From: Buttiauxella brennerae ATCC 51605
GTDB lineage: Bacteria; Pseudomonadota; Gammaproteobacteria; Enterobacterales; Enterobacteriaceae
Reading direction: 5' to 3'
Length of the DNA stretch: 64,000 nt
Assembly: GCF_001654925.1 (NCBI RefSeq)
Contig: NZ_LXER01000036.1
Span: 1-64,000, forward strand
The notes under the pieces are model-generated. The model was not told where the DNA came from, ran no database searches, and saw only the letters and a program-made list of their open reading frames with translations. A program made the translations under genes and the position numbers. This document shows, in pieces, positions 8,396 to 18,636 of the stretch (position 1 is its first letter; each line of letters starts with the position of its first letter).

Positions 8396-9940
8396 ATGGC
8401 CGAGTCACAACCGCTACCTGACGCCCCTTGTGGGGCGGAATATCTGAGAGCCGTTCTGCGCGCTCCGGTTTACGAAGTCGCGCAAGTTACCCCATTGCAG
8501 AAGATGGAAAAACTGTCGTCACGTCTGGATAACGTCATTCTGGTGAAACGTGAAGACCGCCAGCCCGTGCACAGTTTCAAACTGCGTGGCGCATACGCGA
8601 TGATTGCCGGGCTGAACAGCGAACAAAAAGCCAGTGGTGTGATTACCGCTTCTGCGGGAAACCATGCTCAGGGTGTTGCGCTTTCCTCAACACGTTTAGG
8701 CATCAAGTCTCTGATTGTCATGCCCGTGACTACGGCGGATATCAAAGTGGATGCGGTCCGCGCGTTTGGTGGTGAAGTATTGCTGTACGGCGCGAACTTT
8801 GATGAGGCGAAAGGTCGTGCCATCGAGCTTTCGCAGCAACAGGGGTTCACCTATGTGCCTCCGTTCGACCACCCGGCAGTCATTGCCGGGCAGGGCACGC
8901 TGGCGCTGGAACTGCTGCAGCAAGATGCGCATATCGACCGCATTTTTGTTCCGGTCGGTGGCGGTGGTCTGGCAGCGGGTGTGGCGGTGCTTATCAAACA
9001 GCTGATGCCGCAAATCAAAGTGATCGCCGTTGAAGCGGAAGATTCTGCCTGTTTGAAAGCGGCACTCGATGCGGGCAAGCCGGTTGATTTGGCGCGCGTC
9101 GGTTTGTTTGCTGAAGGTGTTGCGGTTAAGCGTATCGGCGATGAAACATTCCGTTTGTGTCAGGAATATCTCGACGACATCATCACGGTTGATAGCGATG
9201 CTATCTGTGCTGCGATGAAAGATTTATTCGAAGATGTTCGCGCGGTCGCTGAACCGTCTGGCGCTCTGGCGCTTGCGGGGATGAAAAAATATATCCAGCA
9301 GCACCAGATTCGTGGTGAGCGCCTTGCACATGTTCTTTCTGGTGCGAACGTTAACTTCCACGGCCTGCGCTACGTTTCTGAGCGCTGCGAACTGGGCGAA
9401 CAACGTGAAGCACTGCTGGCGGTCACCATTCCTGAGCAGCAAGGCAGCTTCCTGAAATTTTGCCAGGTACTCGGTGGGCGTTCGGTCACTGAGTTTAATT
9501 ACCGTTATTCCAGCTCGGCGGAAGCCTGTATCTTCGTCGGTGTCCGTTTGACTCGTGGTTTGGAAGAACGCCGCGAAATCATCGAGCTACTTAACGAAGG
9601 TGGTTACGGTGTTGTCGATTTGTCTGATGACGAAATGGCGAAACTGCACGTGCGCTACATGGTGGGCGGGCGCCCGTCTAAACCACTGCGTGAACGGCTT
9701 TATAGCTTCGAATTTCCGGAGTCACCGGGCGCTTTGCTGAAATTCCTGCAAACGCTCGGCACGCACTGGAATATTTCGTTGTTCCATTATCGCAGCCACG
9801 GCACGGATTATGGTCGCGTACTGGCGGCGTTCGAGCTGGGCGACAATGAGCCGGATTTTGAAACCCGACTCAATGAGCTGGGCTACGATTGCCACGATGA
9901 AACCAGTAATCCGGCGTTCCGCTTCTTCCTTGCGGGTTAG
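8396..9940 (+). CDS. ilvA: Threonine dehydratase, biosynthetic
   Basis: A 514-residue PLP enzyme converting threonine to 2-oxobutyrate, the entry step to isoleucine. The PLP lysine is in HSFKLRGAY and the phosphate loop is VGGGGLAAG; the C-terminal half holds two ACT-like domains for isoleucine inhibition. I chose the second of two tandem ATGs (8393 and 8396) because MAESQPL matches the E. coli start; GGAGG lies just upstream. The 3' end overlaps the convergent ilvY stop by 4 nt. Confidence 0.96.
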   Translation: MAESQPLPDAPCGAEYLRAVLRAPVYEVAQVTPLQKMEKLSSRLDNVILVKREDRQPVHSFKLRGAYAMIAGLNSEQKASGVITASAGNHAQGVALSSTRLGIKSLIVMPVTTADIKVDAVRAFGGEVLLYGANFDEAKGRAIELSQQQGFTYVPPFDHPAVIAGQGTLALELLQQDAHIDRIFVPVGGGGLAAGVAVLIKQLMPQIKVIAVEAEDSACLKAALDAGKPVDLARVGLFAEGVAVKRIGDETFRLCQEYLDDIITVDSDAICAAMKDLFEDVRAVAEPSGALALAGMKKYIQQHQIRGERLAHVLSGANVNFHGLRYVSERCELGEQREALLAVTIPEQQGSFLKFCQVLGGRSVTEFNYRYSSSAEACIFVGVRLTRGLEERREIIELLNEGGYGVVDLSDDEMAKLHVRYMVGGRPSKPLRERLYSFEFPESPGALLKFLQTLGTHWNISLFHYRSHGTDYGRVLAAFELGDNEPDFETRLNELGYDCHDETSNPAFRFFLAG

Positions 9941-10830
9941 TGGTTGCCGGGCAGTAATTTCCAGAACGCATGCACAAGCGGCTCATTGAGCCGCTTTTTT
10001 TGTACGCAAACGCCCAGCTCAAACGGCTCGGCTTCATCGTTTCGTTCCAGCACCTGCACGCGGTTGCGCACCGGTTCCGGGCTATTTTCCAACACGATTT
10101 CAGGTATCAATGCTACGCCGCAGCCGAGCGCCACCATCGAAACCATCGCCTCATGGCCTGCAACCGTCGCATAAATAAACGGGTTACTGATCTTTTGACG
10201 GCGGAACCACAACTCAATGCGGCGGCGCACTGGCCCCTGATCTGGCAGAATAAATGGCACTTTTGCCCAGTCCGGGTCTGGTTGATTCACCTGCGCACGA
10301 ACTGGGCAGGGCAGTGCTGGTGCGATCAGTGCAACCGATAAATGGTCCAGAATCGAGAATGCGACGCCTGGTGGCAATGTTTCCGGCTTACCGGCAATCG
10401 CAAGATCGGCTTCGTCGGAATCCACTTTCTCTACCGCATCGGCGGCATCGCCTGTGGTCAGTTTGATCTCCACATTTGGATGTTCCGCACGGAATCTATC
10501 GAGAATGGGTGGTAAATGACTATACGCGGCGGTGACGGAGCAAAAAAGATGTAGCTCGCCGGAAAGCGATGGCCCTTCCTGGCCGATGGTGTGGCGCATT
10601 TGCTGATACTGCAAAAGCGTGTGCTGGGCGAACTGTTTAAGTTGCTCTCCGGCCTCGGTCAGTGTAACGGTGCGGTTATCGCGTAAAAACAAGGGTTGAC
10701 CTAAATCCTCTTCGAGGCGCTGGATCTGGCGCGAAAGCGTCGACGGGCTGACGTGCATCGCGCGTGCGCTCCTGCCGAAATGGCGACTTTCAGCAAGGTG
10801 GATAAATATTTTCAGGTCGCGTAAATCCAT
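9937..10830 (-). CDS. ilvY: LysR-family activator of ilvC, IlvY
   Basis: A 297-residue LysR regulator with N-terminal winged HTH (SRHFGRSARAMHVSPSTLSR) and effector domain. IlvY activates divergent ilvC when acetolactate or acetohydroxybutyrate is present and represses itself. The start at 10830 (MDLRDLK) matches E. coli; another ATG two codons upstream (10836) is possible, with AAGGG before it. Its last codons (KKRLNEPL) are encoded by the palindrome that serves as the ilvA terminator. Confidence 0.95.
   Translation of the reverse strand: MDLRDLKIFIHLAESRHFGRSARAMHVSPSTLSRQIQRLEEDLGQPLFLRDNRTVTLTEAGEQLKQFAQHTLLQYQQMRHTIGQEGPSLSGELHLFCSVTAAYSHLPPILDRFRAEHPNVEIKLTTGDAADAVEKVDSDEADLAIAGKPETLPPGVAFSILDHLSVALIAPALPCPVRAQVNQPDPDWAKVPFILPDQGPVRRRIELWFRRQKISNPFIYATVAGHEAMVSMVALGCGVALIPEIVLENSPEPVRNRVQVLERNDEAEPFELGVCVQKKRLNEPLVHAFWKLLPGNH
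9976..10001 (+). terminator. ilvGMEDA terminator inside ilvY coding sequence
   Basis: Perfect 9-bp stem AAGCGGCTC/GAGCCGCTT with a 3-nt loop, followed by seven T. It starts 35 nt after the ilvA stop and lies wholly within the reverse-strand ilvY reading frame. Confidence 0.92.
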
Positions 10831-10850
10831 GGTCATCAGCCCTTGTTCCT

Positions 10851-10903
10851 ACGTTGCATAAATTGCAACGTCACGTTGTTAATATATCAATTTAAGCAAC
10901 GCA
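10851..10903 (+). promoter_or_regulatory. IlvY operators between ilvY and ilvC
   Basis: ACGTTGCA-TAAAT-TGCAACGT (10851-10871) is a perfect 8-bp inverted repeat with the LysR T-N11-A spacing. A second, weaker pair of half-sites follows (ACGTTG 10873-10878 and GCAACGC about 10896-10902). They fit the two IlvY operators O1 and O2 known between these genes in E. coli. Confidence 0.8.
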
Positions 10904-10913
10904 TTTCCTGTCA

Positions 10914-10919
10914 TATAGT
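10914..10919 (+). promoter_or_regulatory. Probable ilvC -10 element
   Basis: TATAGT lies 78 bp before the ilvC ATG. The -35 position (TTTAAG, 10891-10896) is poor, as expected for a promoter that needs IlvY, and it overlaps the second operator. Confidence 0.5.
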
Positions 10920-10996
10920 GAGTTCATTATCGCAAGCAAGACACGGCTGGCGAACCTTATAAAAGCACAACACAACGACTACGGAGTACCACCACG

Positions 10997-12472
10997 ATGG
11001 CTAATTATTTCAACACTTTGAACCTGCGTCAGCAGTTGGCGCAACTGGGTAAATGTCGTTTCATGGCGCGTGCAGAATTCGCTGATGAAGCAAGCTACCT
11101 CAAAGGCAAAAAAGTCGTCATCGTCGGTTGTGGCGCACAAGGCCTGAACCAGGGTCTGAACATGCGCGACTCTGGTCTGGATGTTGCTTATGCTCTGCGT
11201 GCTGAAGCTATTGCTGAAAAACGCGCTTCATGGCGTAAAGCGACCGAAAACGGTTTTAAAGTTGGCACTTACGAAGAACTGATCCCACAAGCGGATCTGG
11301 TTGTTAACCTGACGCCAGACAAACAGCACTCTGCGGTTGTTAAGGCTGTTCAGCCAATGATGAAAGACGGTGCAGCATTGGGTTACTCCCACGGTTTTAA
11401 CGTGGTTGAAGTGGGCGAGCAAATCCGTAAGGACATCACCGTGGTGATGGTTGCGCCAAAATGCCCGGGTACTGAAGTTCGTGAAGAATACAAACGTGGT
11501 TTCGGTGTACCGACTCTGATTGCGGTTCACCCGGAAAACGATCCAAAAGGCGAAGGCATGGCCATCGCTAAAGCCTGGGCTGCGGCAACTGGCGGCCACC
11601 GTGCGGGCGTTCTGGAGTCTTCCTTCGTGGCAGAAGTTAAATCTGACCTGATGGGTGAGCAAACCATTCTGTGTGGCATGTTGCAGGCCGGTTCTCTGCT
11701 GTGCTTCGATAAGCTGGTGGAAGAAGGCACTGACCCTACATATGCAGAAAAACTGATTCAGTTCGGCTGGGAAACCATCACCGAAGCGCTGAAACAAGGT
11801 GGCATCACGTTGATGATGGACCGCTTGTCTAACCCGGCGAAAGTCCGTGCTTATGCGCTGTCTGAACAACTGAAAACCATCATGGCTCCATTGTTCCAGA
11901 AACACATGGACGACATCATCTCCGGCGAGTTCTCATCCGGCATGATGGCTGACTGGGCAAATGACGATAAGAACCTGCTGACCTGGCGTGAAGAGACCGG
12001 CAAAACTGCCTTCGAAACCGCGGTGCAGTTTGACGGTAAAATTTCCGAGCAGGAATACTTCGATAAAGGCGTTCTGATGATCGCGATGGTGAAAGCAGGC
12101 GTTGAGCTGGCATTCGAAACCATGGTTGATGCGGGTATCATCGAAGAGTCTGCTTACTACGAATCTCTGCACGAACTGCCGCTGATTGCGAACACCATCG
12201 CTCGTAAGCGCTTGTACGAAATGAACGTGGTTATCTCTGACACAGCTGAATACGGCAACTACCTGTTCTCTTACGCAGCAGTGCCATTGCTCAAAGAGTT
12301 CATGACCACGCTGCAGACAGGGGATCTGGGTAAAGAAATCCCAGCCGGTGCGGTTGATAACGCGCAACTGCGTGATGTTAACGAAGCGATTCGTAACCAC
12401 GAAATCGAAACCGTAGGCAAGAAACTGCGTGGCTACATGAAAGATATGAAGCGTATTGCAGTAGCAGGTTAA
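10997..12472 (+). CDS. ilvC: Ketol-acid reductoisomerase (class II)
   Basis: A 491-residue NADPH- and Mg-dependent enzyme converting acetolactate or acetohydroxybutyrate to dihydroxy acids. It is the long class II form typical of enterics, with NADPH-binding [10 protein letters not shown] and a duplicated C-terminal knotted domain. ATG follows GGAG. It is divergent from and activated by IlvY. The stop codon is directly joined to an ERIC element. Confidence 0.97.
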   Translation: MANYFNTLNLRQQLAQLGKCRFMARAEFADEASYLKGKKVVIVGCGAQGLNQGLNMRDSGLDVAYALRAEAIAEKRASWRKATENGFKVGTYEELIPQADLVVNLTPDKQHSAVVKAVQPMMKDGAALGYSHGFNVVEVGEQIRKDITVVMVAPKCPGTEVREEYKRGFGVPTLIAVHPENDPKGEGMAIAKAWAAATGGHRAGVLESSFVAEVKSDLMGEQTILCGMLQAGSLLCFDKLVEEGTDPTYAEKLIQFGWETITEALKQGGITLMMDRLSNPAKVRAYALSEQLKTIMAPLFQKHMDDIISGEFSSGMMADWANDDKNLLTWREETGKTAFETAVQFDGKISEQEYFDKGVLMIAMVKAGVELAFETMVDAGIIEESAYYESLHELPLIANTIARKRLYEMNVVISDTAEYGNYLFSYAAVPLLKEFMTTLQTGDLGKEIPAGAVDNAQLRDVNEAIRNHEIETVGKKLRGYMKDMKRIAVAG

Positions 12473-12599
12473 TACCCCGTCGTCTTTCGATTCGCCGCTG
12501 TGTTGGCGGCGCTCGTACACCCCAGTCACATAGTTGTCTATGCTCCCGGGGCTGTACTCACTTGCCGCCTTGCTGCAAATCGAAATCCATAGGGGTATA
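12472..12599. repeat. ERIC element, diverged
   Basis: About 127 bp, the standard ERIC length, bounded by TACCCC and GGGGTAT, with central CACCCCAGTCAC and TGCTCCCGGGG matching the ERIC core. The whole unit is an imperfect palindrome. It begins at the ilvC stop codon, so it forms the start of the ilvC 3' UTR. Confidence 0.85.
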
Positions 12600-12611
12600 G
12601 CATTGATACAG

Positions 12612-12644
12612 GCCCGGTAAGCTTAACGCTACCGGGCTTTTTTT
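12612..12644 (+). terminator. ilvC terminator
   Basis: Stem GCCCGGTA/TACCGGGC with 10-nt loop and a seven-T run. It overlaps the final bases of the convergent ppiC gene. Confidence 0.9.
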
Positions 12645-12924
12645 AGTTGCGATATAACACTTTGATGATGTGGTATCCGAACTGCGTGTGCAGCGGGCCA
12701 TATGGCTCCAGCAGCGGGCAGGAAAACACCACTTTATCGAACGCAGGAACCATCTGGCCCTGACGGAATTCACCTAAGTGACCACCTTTTTTGCCTGATG
12801 GGCAGGTGGAATGCTTTTTAGCCAGTTTCTCAAAGTCGCCGCCAGCTTGAAGCTGCGCCAAAATTTCCTGAGCCAGTTTTTCTTCCTTAACAAGGATATG
12901 CAATGCTGCCGCGGTTTTTGCCAT
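12643..12924 (-). CDS. ppiC: Peptidyl-prolyl isomerase C (parvulin)
   Basis: A 93-residue single-domain parvulin, same length as E. coli PpiC and nearly identical in the core ([20 protein letters not shown]). It catalyses cis-trans isomerisation of prolyl bonds in the cytoplasm. IlvC has been reported as an interaction partner of parvulin-10 in E. coli (from memory), and ilvC is the convergent neighbour here. Confidence 0.95.
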   Translation of the reverse strand: MAKTAAALHILVKEEKLAQEILAQLQAGGDFEKLAKKHSTCPSGKKGGHLGEFRQGQMVPAFDKVVFSCPLLEPYGPLHTQFGYHIIKVLYRN

Positions 12925-13044
12925 GATAGTGCCTTGAGTGAAATTGATTACGCTCGCTATACTACCACGCTGTTTTTCCCCTTCGTACCTCCAGTTACTG
13001 CGGGGATACCTTCGTTTTTATCCTGACTTCATTGAGTGACCTTT

Positions 13045-15066
13045 ATGCGTTTAAACCCTGGCCAACAACAAGCCGTCGAATTTGTCACAGGACCTTGCCT
13101 GGTCCTGGCGGGCGCGGGTTCCGGCAAAACGCGTGTTATCACCAATAAAATGGCGTATCTGATCCGCGAATGCGGTTATCAGGCTCGCCATATCGCTGCC
13201 GTGACCTTTACCAATAAAGCGGCGCGTGAGATGAAAGAACGTGTGGCGCAAACGCTCGGGCGCAAAGAATCACGCGGTCTGCTGATCTCCACGTTCCACA
13301 CGTTAGGGCTTGAGATAATCAAACGTGAGTTTGCTGCACTTGGCATGAAGTCTAACTTTTCGCTATTTGATGACACTGACCAGACCGCGTTGCTGAAAGA
13401 ACTGACGGAAGGTTTGCTCGAAGACGATAAAACGTTGTTGCAGCAATTGATCTCAACGATCTCAAACTGGAAAAACGATCTGATGACGCCGTCGCAGGCA
13501 GCGGCTCAGGCAAAAGGTGAACGTGACCGAATCTTTGCTCATTGCTATGAGCTTTACGATACGCACCTGAAATCCTGCAACGTGCTGGATTTTGACGATC
13601 TGATTTTGCTGCCAACGCTGCTTTTACAGCGCAATGAAGAAGTGCGCGAACGTTGGCAAAACCGCATCCGCTATTTGCTGGTGGATGAATACCAGGACAC
13701 CAATACCAGCCAGTATGAACTGGTTAAGCTGCTGGTGGGGGCGCGAGCACGTTTTACCGTGGTGGGTGACGATGATCAGTCAATCTATTCCTGGCGTGGT
13801 GCAAGACCACAAAACCTCGTTTTGCTAAGCCAGGATTTCCCGGCGCTACAGGTCATTAAGCTCGAGCAGAATTACCGTTCTTCCGGGCGCATTTTGAAAG
13901 CGGCAAACATTTTGATTGCCAATAACCCGCACGTGTTCGAAAAGCGACTTTTTTCTGAACTGGGTTACGGTACGGAATTAAAAGTCGTGACGGCGAATAG
14001 TGAAGATCATGAAGCCGAACGTGTGACCGGTGAGCTCATCGCTCATCACTTTATTAATAAGACCAACTACAAAGATTACGCCATTCTGTATCGCGGCAAT
14101 TTCCAGTCGCGGGTGTTTGAAAAAATGCTGATGCAGAACCGGATTCCATACCGTATTTCCGGTGGCACGTCGTTCTTCTCACGCCCGGAAATCAAAGATC
14201 TACTGGCTTATCTGCGCGTTCTGACCAACCCGGATGATGACAGCGCATTCATGCGAGTCGTGAATACACCAAAACGTGAAATCGGCCCAGTGACGTTGCA
14301 AAAGCTCGGTGCATGGGCGATGCAGCGTAATAAAGGTCTGTTCAATGCAAGCTTTGATATGGGTCTGAGTCAGACGTTGAATGGTCGTGGCCTTGAGTCG
14401 CTACAACGCTTTACTCATTGGTTACGCGATGTGGCAACGCTTGCGGAACGTGAACCGATTGCTGCGGTGCGTGATTTGATTCATGGCATTGACTATGAAA
14501 GCTGGCTGTATGAAACATCGCCCAGCCAAAAAGCTGCTGAAATGCGCATGAAGAACGTTAACCTGCTTTTTAGTTGGATGACGGAAATGCTTGAAGGCTC
14601 AGAAATGGAAGAGCCGATGACGCTGACTCAGGTTGTCACTCGCTTCACTTTGCGCGATATGATGGAGCGCGGCGAGAGCGATGAAGATACTGACCAGGTA
14701 CAGTTGATGACTCTGCACGCCTCGAAAGGGTTGGAATTCCCGTACGTGTTTTTAGTGGGAATGGAGGAAGGCCTGCTTCCGCATCAGAGCAGCATTGATG
14801 AAGATAATATCGATGAAGAGCGCCGGCTGGCGTATGTCGGGATTACCCGTGCGCAGAAAGAGCTGACCTTTACGCTTTGCAAAGAACGCCGTCAGTATGG
14901 CGAACTGATTCGCCCGGAACCGAGCCGTTTCTTGCTTGAGTTACCGCAGGATGACTTGCAATGGGAGACTGAACGCAAAGTGGTTTCTGCGGAAGAACGG
15001 ATGACAAAAGGGCAGAGTAATGTCGCCAACATCCGCGAAATGCTGGCAAAAGCGCGTAAAAGTTAA
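13045..15066 (+). CDS. rep: ATP-dependent DNA helicase Rep
   Basis: A 673-residue superfamily 1A 3'-5' helicase, equal in length to E. coli Rep, which travels with the replisome and removes bound proteins. It has Walker A GAGSGKT (Lys28), Walker [11 protein letters not shown] and [14 protein letters not shown] chose ATG 13045 (MRLNPGQQ) over the in-frame GTG at 13036 because it matches the family start. The gene ends 1 nt from the convergent gppA stop, with no terminator visible. Confidence 0.96.
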   Translation: MRLNPGQQQAVEFVTGPCLVLAGAGSGKTRVITNKMAYLIRECGYQARHIAAVTFTNKAAREMKERVAQTLGRKESRGLLISTFHTLGLEIIKREFAALGMKSNFSLFDDTDQTALLKELTEGLLEDDKTLLQQLISTISNWKNDLMTPSQAAAQAKGERDRIFAHCYELYDTHLKSCNVLDFDDLILLPTLLLQRNEEVRERWQNRIRYLLVDEYQDTNTSQYELVKLLVGARARFTVVGDDDQSIYSWRGARPQNLVLLSQDFPALQVIKLEQNYRSSGRILKAANILIANNPHVFEKRLFSELGYGTELKVVTANSEDHEAERVTGELIAHHFINKTNYKDYAILYRGNFQSRVFEKMLMQNRIPYRISGGTSFFSRPEIKDLLAYLRVLTNPDDDSAFMRVVNTPKREIGPVTLQKLGAWAMQRNKGLFNASFDMGLSQTLNGRGLESLQRFTHWLRDVATLAEREPIAAVRDLIHGIDYESWLYETSPSQKAAEMRMKNVNLLFSWMTEMLEGSEMEEPMTLTQVVTRFTLRDMMERGESDEDTDQVQLMTLHASKGLEFPYVFLVGMEEGLLPHQSSIDEDNIDEERRLAYVGITRAQKELTFTLCKERRQYGELIRPEPSRFLLELPQDDLQWETERKVVSAEERMTKGQSNVANIREMLAKARKS

Positions 15067-15067
15067 A

Positions 15068-16552
15068 TTACTTAATGATTAAAGGCCAGTGAACATAACT
15101 TTGCCAGAGGCTTTCTTGTTCCAGCAATTCTGCGCCGAGAGGGTGGCACTCAAGCCACTTTTCCGGCAGTTCAAGACTCAGTGTCTCACCTTCAACGTTC
15201 AGCGCAATTTCCGGCAGGATGTCATCCCGACGACGGCTGGCAAAAATAATCGCCAACCTTAATAAGCGGCAAAGATGTTCTGCAATACGCGGTGGTACGG
15301 CATTTTGCTGGTGGAGCGAAGAGAGATCGACTGGGTTTGTCTGGTTGAGCATTAACGTCGCCAGCAGTTTTTTCTGTGCGGGCGTGTACCCAGGAAGATC
15401 AAGATTCTTCACCAGATAGGCAGCATGCTGTGGCGCCTGTTTGAAATCAACACTCAGCCCCACTTCATGAAGTAACGCCGCGCTGTTGAGCATTTCTATG
15501 CTGAGTGGCGTCAAGTTCCACTCATCTTTCACCTGAGTGGTGAAGGCCTGAGCTAATTGCTGCACGCGATCCGCCTGGCCGATATCCACCATAAAACGAC
15601 GCTGGATGTTACGTACTGTGCGGCTTCTTATCTCTTGATTAACGGACAAATGCAGCATTCCGTAAACCAGTCCTTCACGCAAAGCTCCGCCGGCAAGAGT
15701 CATGCAGTCAATTGATAACTCTTCGAATATCGCAATCAAAATGGCGAGCCCGCTTGGAAATACCAGCGCTCTTTCTAAGGTTAGACCTTCAATTTCCAGT
15801 TCTTCAAGACGCCCACATTGAATGGCTCGTTGCTTCAGTTGTTGAAGTTTTGCGAGCGTAATGCGTTCATCCATGCCTTGCGCCATCATGATTTCTTGCA
15901 GTGCTTGCACGGTCCCTGATGCGCCGACGCATACTTTCCAACCGTGGTGTTTTAACGGGTCGCAAATCGGTCTGAGAACGTCTTTGGCTGCGGTTTCAGC
16001 GGCATCAAAGTTTTCTTTGGCAAGATTCCTGTCGCTGAAAAAACGCTCAAGCCAGGTCACGCAACCCATTGATAAGCTAAAGAGTGCGGTGGTTTGTGCC
16101 CCTGAGCCGGTAACCAGTTCCGTGCTGGCGCCACCGATATCAACGACAAGGCGTTGGTCGGCTCCACCCGTGGTATGGGCAACACCCTGATAAATCAGGC
16201 GTGCTTCTTCTTCACCATGGATAATTTGCACCGGACAGCCAAGGATTTTTTCAGCCTGCTGGATGAATTCACTGGCATTGGTGGCAAGGCGGAGTGTCGC
16301 AGTTGCGACAACACGAATTTGGGTCTGAGGGATATCCTGAAGGCGTTCAGCGAATAAGCGCAGGCATTGCCACCCGCGCTCCATCGCATCACGTGAAAGC
16401 GTGTTATCACTGCTTAAACCTGCAGCAAGGCGTACTTTTCGCTTAATCCGTGCAAGGGTTTGTATGCTCCCTGCCACCTCACGTACAACCAACATATGAA
16501 AGCTATTAGAGCCTAAATCTATTGCAGCATACAGTGAGGTGGAGCTGAGCAT
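15068..16552 (-). CDS. gppA: Guanosine pentaphosphate phosphohydrolase
   Basis: A 494-residue Ppx/GppA family enzyme that hydrolyses pppGpp to ppGpp in the stringent response. The N-terminal half is an ASKHA-fold ATPase domain ([24 protein letters not shown]); the C-terminal half is HD-like. Length equals E. coli GppA. It starts 6 nt after the rhlB stop, so it is the second gene of a rhlB-gppA unit. Confidence 0.95.
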   Translation of the reverse strand: MLSSTSLYAAIDLGSNSFHMLVVREVAGSIQTLARIKRKVRLAAGLSSDNTLSRDAMERGWQCLRLFAERLQDIPQTQIRVVATATLRLATNASEFIQQAEKILGCPVQIIHGEEEARLIYQGVAHTTGGADQRLVVDIGGASTELVTGSGAQTTALFSLSMGCVTWLERFFSDRNLAKENFDAAETAAKDVLRPICDPLKHHGWKVCVGASGTVQALQEIMMAQGMDERITLAKLQQLKQRAIQCGRLEELEIEGLTLERALVFPSGLAILIAIFEELSIDCMTLAGGALREGLVYGMLHLSVNQEIRSRTVRNIQRRFMVDIGQADRVQQLAQAFTTQVKDEWNLTPLSIEMLNSAALLHEVGLSVDFKQAPQHAAYLVKNLDLPGYTPAQKKLLATLMLNQTNPVDLSSLHQQNAVPPRIAEHLCRLLRLAIIFASRRRDDILPEIALNVEGETLSLELPEKWLECHPLGAELLEQESLWQSYVHWPLIIK

Positions 16553-16558
16553 AAATTT

Positions 16559-17830
16559 TTAACCTGTGCGACGGCGATTACCACGGGGAGCGCCACCATT
16601 ACGACGAGGACCGTTACCCGGACGGGCTCGAGTCAGACGCTTCGGTGGAGGAAGTTCGCTTAACAGTGCTTCAGTTTTGTACTTGCTGACCGGAATTGAG
16701 TGACCAATATAAGTTTCAATTGCAGACAGGTTCAACGCATAGTCTTCACACGCAAGACTAATGGAATGACCACTTTCGCCAGCACGGCCGGTACGGCCAA
16801 TACGGTGAACGTAATCTTCACAGTCATCCGGGAGATCGTAGTTGAAAACGTGTGTCACTAACGGGATATGCAGACCGCGAGCGGCAACATCGGTTGCAAC
16901 CAGAATATCCAGATCGCCACGGGTGAATTCTTCAAGGATGCGCAGACGTTTTTTCTGAGCAACATCGCCGGTTAGCAAACCAACACGGTGCCCATCGGCT
17001 GCAAGGTGACCCCAGATATCTTCACAACGGTGTTTCGTGTTGGCAAAGATGATGGCGCGATCTGGCCACTCTTCTTCGATGAGAGTCTGCAGCAAACGCA
17101 TTTTCTCTTCGTTAGAAGGGTAGAACAGCTCTTCCTGAATACGGTGACCGGTTTTTTGCTCCGGCTCGACTTCCACGTATTCCGCATTGTTCATTTGCTC
17201 GAATGCCAGTTCACGCACACGGTAAGAAAGTGTGGCGGAGAACAGCATGTTCAGGCGTTGAGTGACTGGCGGCATACGGCGGAACAACCAGCGAATATCT
17301 TTAATAAAGCCCAGATCGTACATGCGATCGGCTTCATCCAGCACCACAACCTGAATTGCGCCTAAGTTAATGTGGTTTTGCTTGGCATAATCAATCAAAC
17401 GACCAGTTGTGCCGATAAGAATATCAACACCGCTTTCCAGCACTTTAAGCTGTTTATCGTAGCCGTCGCCACCGTACGCAAGGCCGAGTTTAAGGCCGGT
17501 CGATTGTGCTAGTGGCTCTGCATCAGAGTGAATTTGGACTGCCAGTTCACGAGTCGGCGCCATAATTAAGGCACGCGGCTGGTTCACCTGGCGATTCTCT
17601 GGAACCGGGTGAGAGAGTAAATAATGGAACGTTGACGTTAAAAACGCCATCGTTTTGCCAGTACCGGTTTGCGCCTGCCCTGCAACGTCACGATTCGCCA
17701 GTGTCAGCGGTAGTGCCAGTGCCTGAATAGGGGTGCAGTTATGGAACCCTTTATTTTCAAGGGCTTCAATCACCTTAGGGTGCAGTGCGAAGTCGGAAAA
17801 CTTCTGTTCGGTCAAATGTGTTTTGCTCAT
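16559..17830 (-). CDS. rhlB: DEAD-box RNA helicase RhlB
   Basis: A 423-residue DEAD-box helicase (E. coli 421). Motifs seen are [25 protein letters not shown] and HRIGRTGR. The C-terminal tail is rich in Arg and Gly. RhlB unwinds structured RNA for PNPase within the RNase E degradosome. It is divergent from trxA and followed by gppA. Confidence 0.96.
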   Translation of the reverse strand: MSKTHLTEQKFSDFALHPKVIEALENKGFHNCTPIQALALPLTLANRDVAGQAQTGTGKTMAFLTSTFHYLLSHPVPENRQVNQPRALIMAPTRELAVQIHSDAEPLAQSTGLKLGLAYGGDGYDKQLKVLESGVDILIGTTGRLIDYAKQNHINLGAIQVVVLDEADRMYDLGFIKDIRWLFRRMPPVTQRLNMLFSATLSYRVRELAFEQMNNAEYVEVEPEQKTGHRIQEELFYPSNEEKMRLLQTLIEEEWPDRAIIFANTKHRCEDIWGHLAADGHRVGLLTGDVAQKKRLRILEEFTRGDLDILVATDVAARGLHIPLVTHVFNYDLPDDCEDYVHRIGRTGRAGESGHSISLACEDYALNLSAIETYIGHSIPVSKYKTEALLSELPPPKRLTRARPGNGPRRNGGAPRGNRRRTG

Positions 17831-17948
17831 AGTGTGGTAGAATATCAGCTAACTATTGCTTTACGAAAGCGTATCCGGTGAAATAAAGTCAACCTTAAGT
17901 TGGTTAATGCTACACCAACAAGGTAGACATAATCCTGCGGAGTAGAAC

Positions 17949-18278
17949 ATGAGCGATAAAATTATTCACCTGACTGACGACAGTTTCGACACGGACGTGC
18001 TAAAAGCTGATGGGCTGATCCTGGTTGATTTCTGGGCAGAGTGGTGTGGTCCATGCAAGATGATCGCCCCGATTCTTGATGAAATCGCTGATGAATATCA
18101 GGGCAATCTGACCATTGCTAAACTGAATATCGATCAGAACCCGGGCACTGCACCAAAATATGGTATCCGTGGTATCCCAACTCTGTTGCTGTTCAAGAAC
18201 GGTGAAGTGGCTGCGACCAAAGTTGGCGCGCTGTCCAAAGGCCAGTTAAAAGAGTTCCTCGACGCTAATCTGGCATAA
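17949..18278 (+). CDS. trxA: Thioredoxin 1
   Basis: A 109-codon thioredoxin with active site WCGPCK (Cys33/Cys36 counting Met), cis-Pro in RGIPTL, and the E. coli length. It is the main cytoplasmic dithiol reductant, serving ribonucleotide reductase, PAPS reductase and methionine sulfoxide reductase. It is divergent from rhlB, with rho downstream as in E. coli. Confidence 0.97.
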   Translation: MSDKIIHLTDDSFDTDVLKADGLILVDFWAEWCGPCKMIAPILDEIADEYQGNLTIAKLNIDQNPGTAPKYGIRGIPTLLLFKNGEVAATKVGALSKGQLKEFLDANLA

Positions 18279-18636
18279 TGGAATCTCAGCCGGTGCGTGC
18301 GTAGTTCGCAATTTTTTGTGAGCTGCTGGACGCCCGGCGTCAGTCATGCTAAGTTACTTTTACTGCATTTAGAACTTGTCTTGTAGTTTGAATCTTTGTA
18401 ATACCCAATGCTTCCAGTTTCCCTTCACTAAGACGCTGTTTTACAGTGAACATACGGTCGCATAATCGATTTCGGGCGTATCACCCATTCCGTCGTGTCG
18501 TTTCAGTTCTGCGTTTTTCCTATGACCAGGCAGCGATAAGACATGTGGTGGTGGCCATTAAACAGGCATGGATGATCCTGCCATACCATTCACGATACAT
18601 GTTCGAGATTTACCCCGAGTTTAAGAACCCACCATT
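18279..18636 (+). promoter_or_regulatory. rho leader region
   Basis: A 358-bp leader between trxA and rho. In E. coli Rho terminates its own transcription here (autogenous attenuation). The last 70 bp closely match the E. coli leader as remembered. A 64-codon GTG-start frame (18446-18640) overlaps the rho start but has no family resemblance and I do not call it. No strong intrinsic terminator follows trxA. Confidence 0.65.
18484..18540 (+). pseudogene. rhoL: Remnant of rho leader peptide gene rhoL
   Basis: CCGTCGTGTCGTTTCAGTTC and the following bases match the middle of E. coli rhoL, read in frame as PSCRFSSA, then FFL and a stop. The remembered E. coli sequence continues SPVTRQRKDMSR; here the TRQR part is in another frame, so one base appears lost. 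No ATG or GTG opens the PSCRFSSA frame after the stop at 18463. The peptide therefore looks broken, though a short GTG frame (18495-18539) remains. Confidence 0.5.

Noticed and set aside
7806-8408. 200-codon reverse frame across the end of ilvD
   Set aside because: Shadow of ilvD caused by codon bias; no known domain and it lies in a conserved gene.
11228-11905. 225-codon reverse frame inside ilvC
   Set aside because: Antisense shadow of the highly conserved ilvC; composition typical of reverse translation, no domain.
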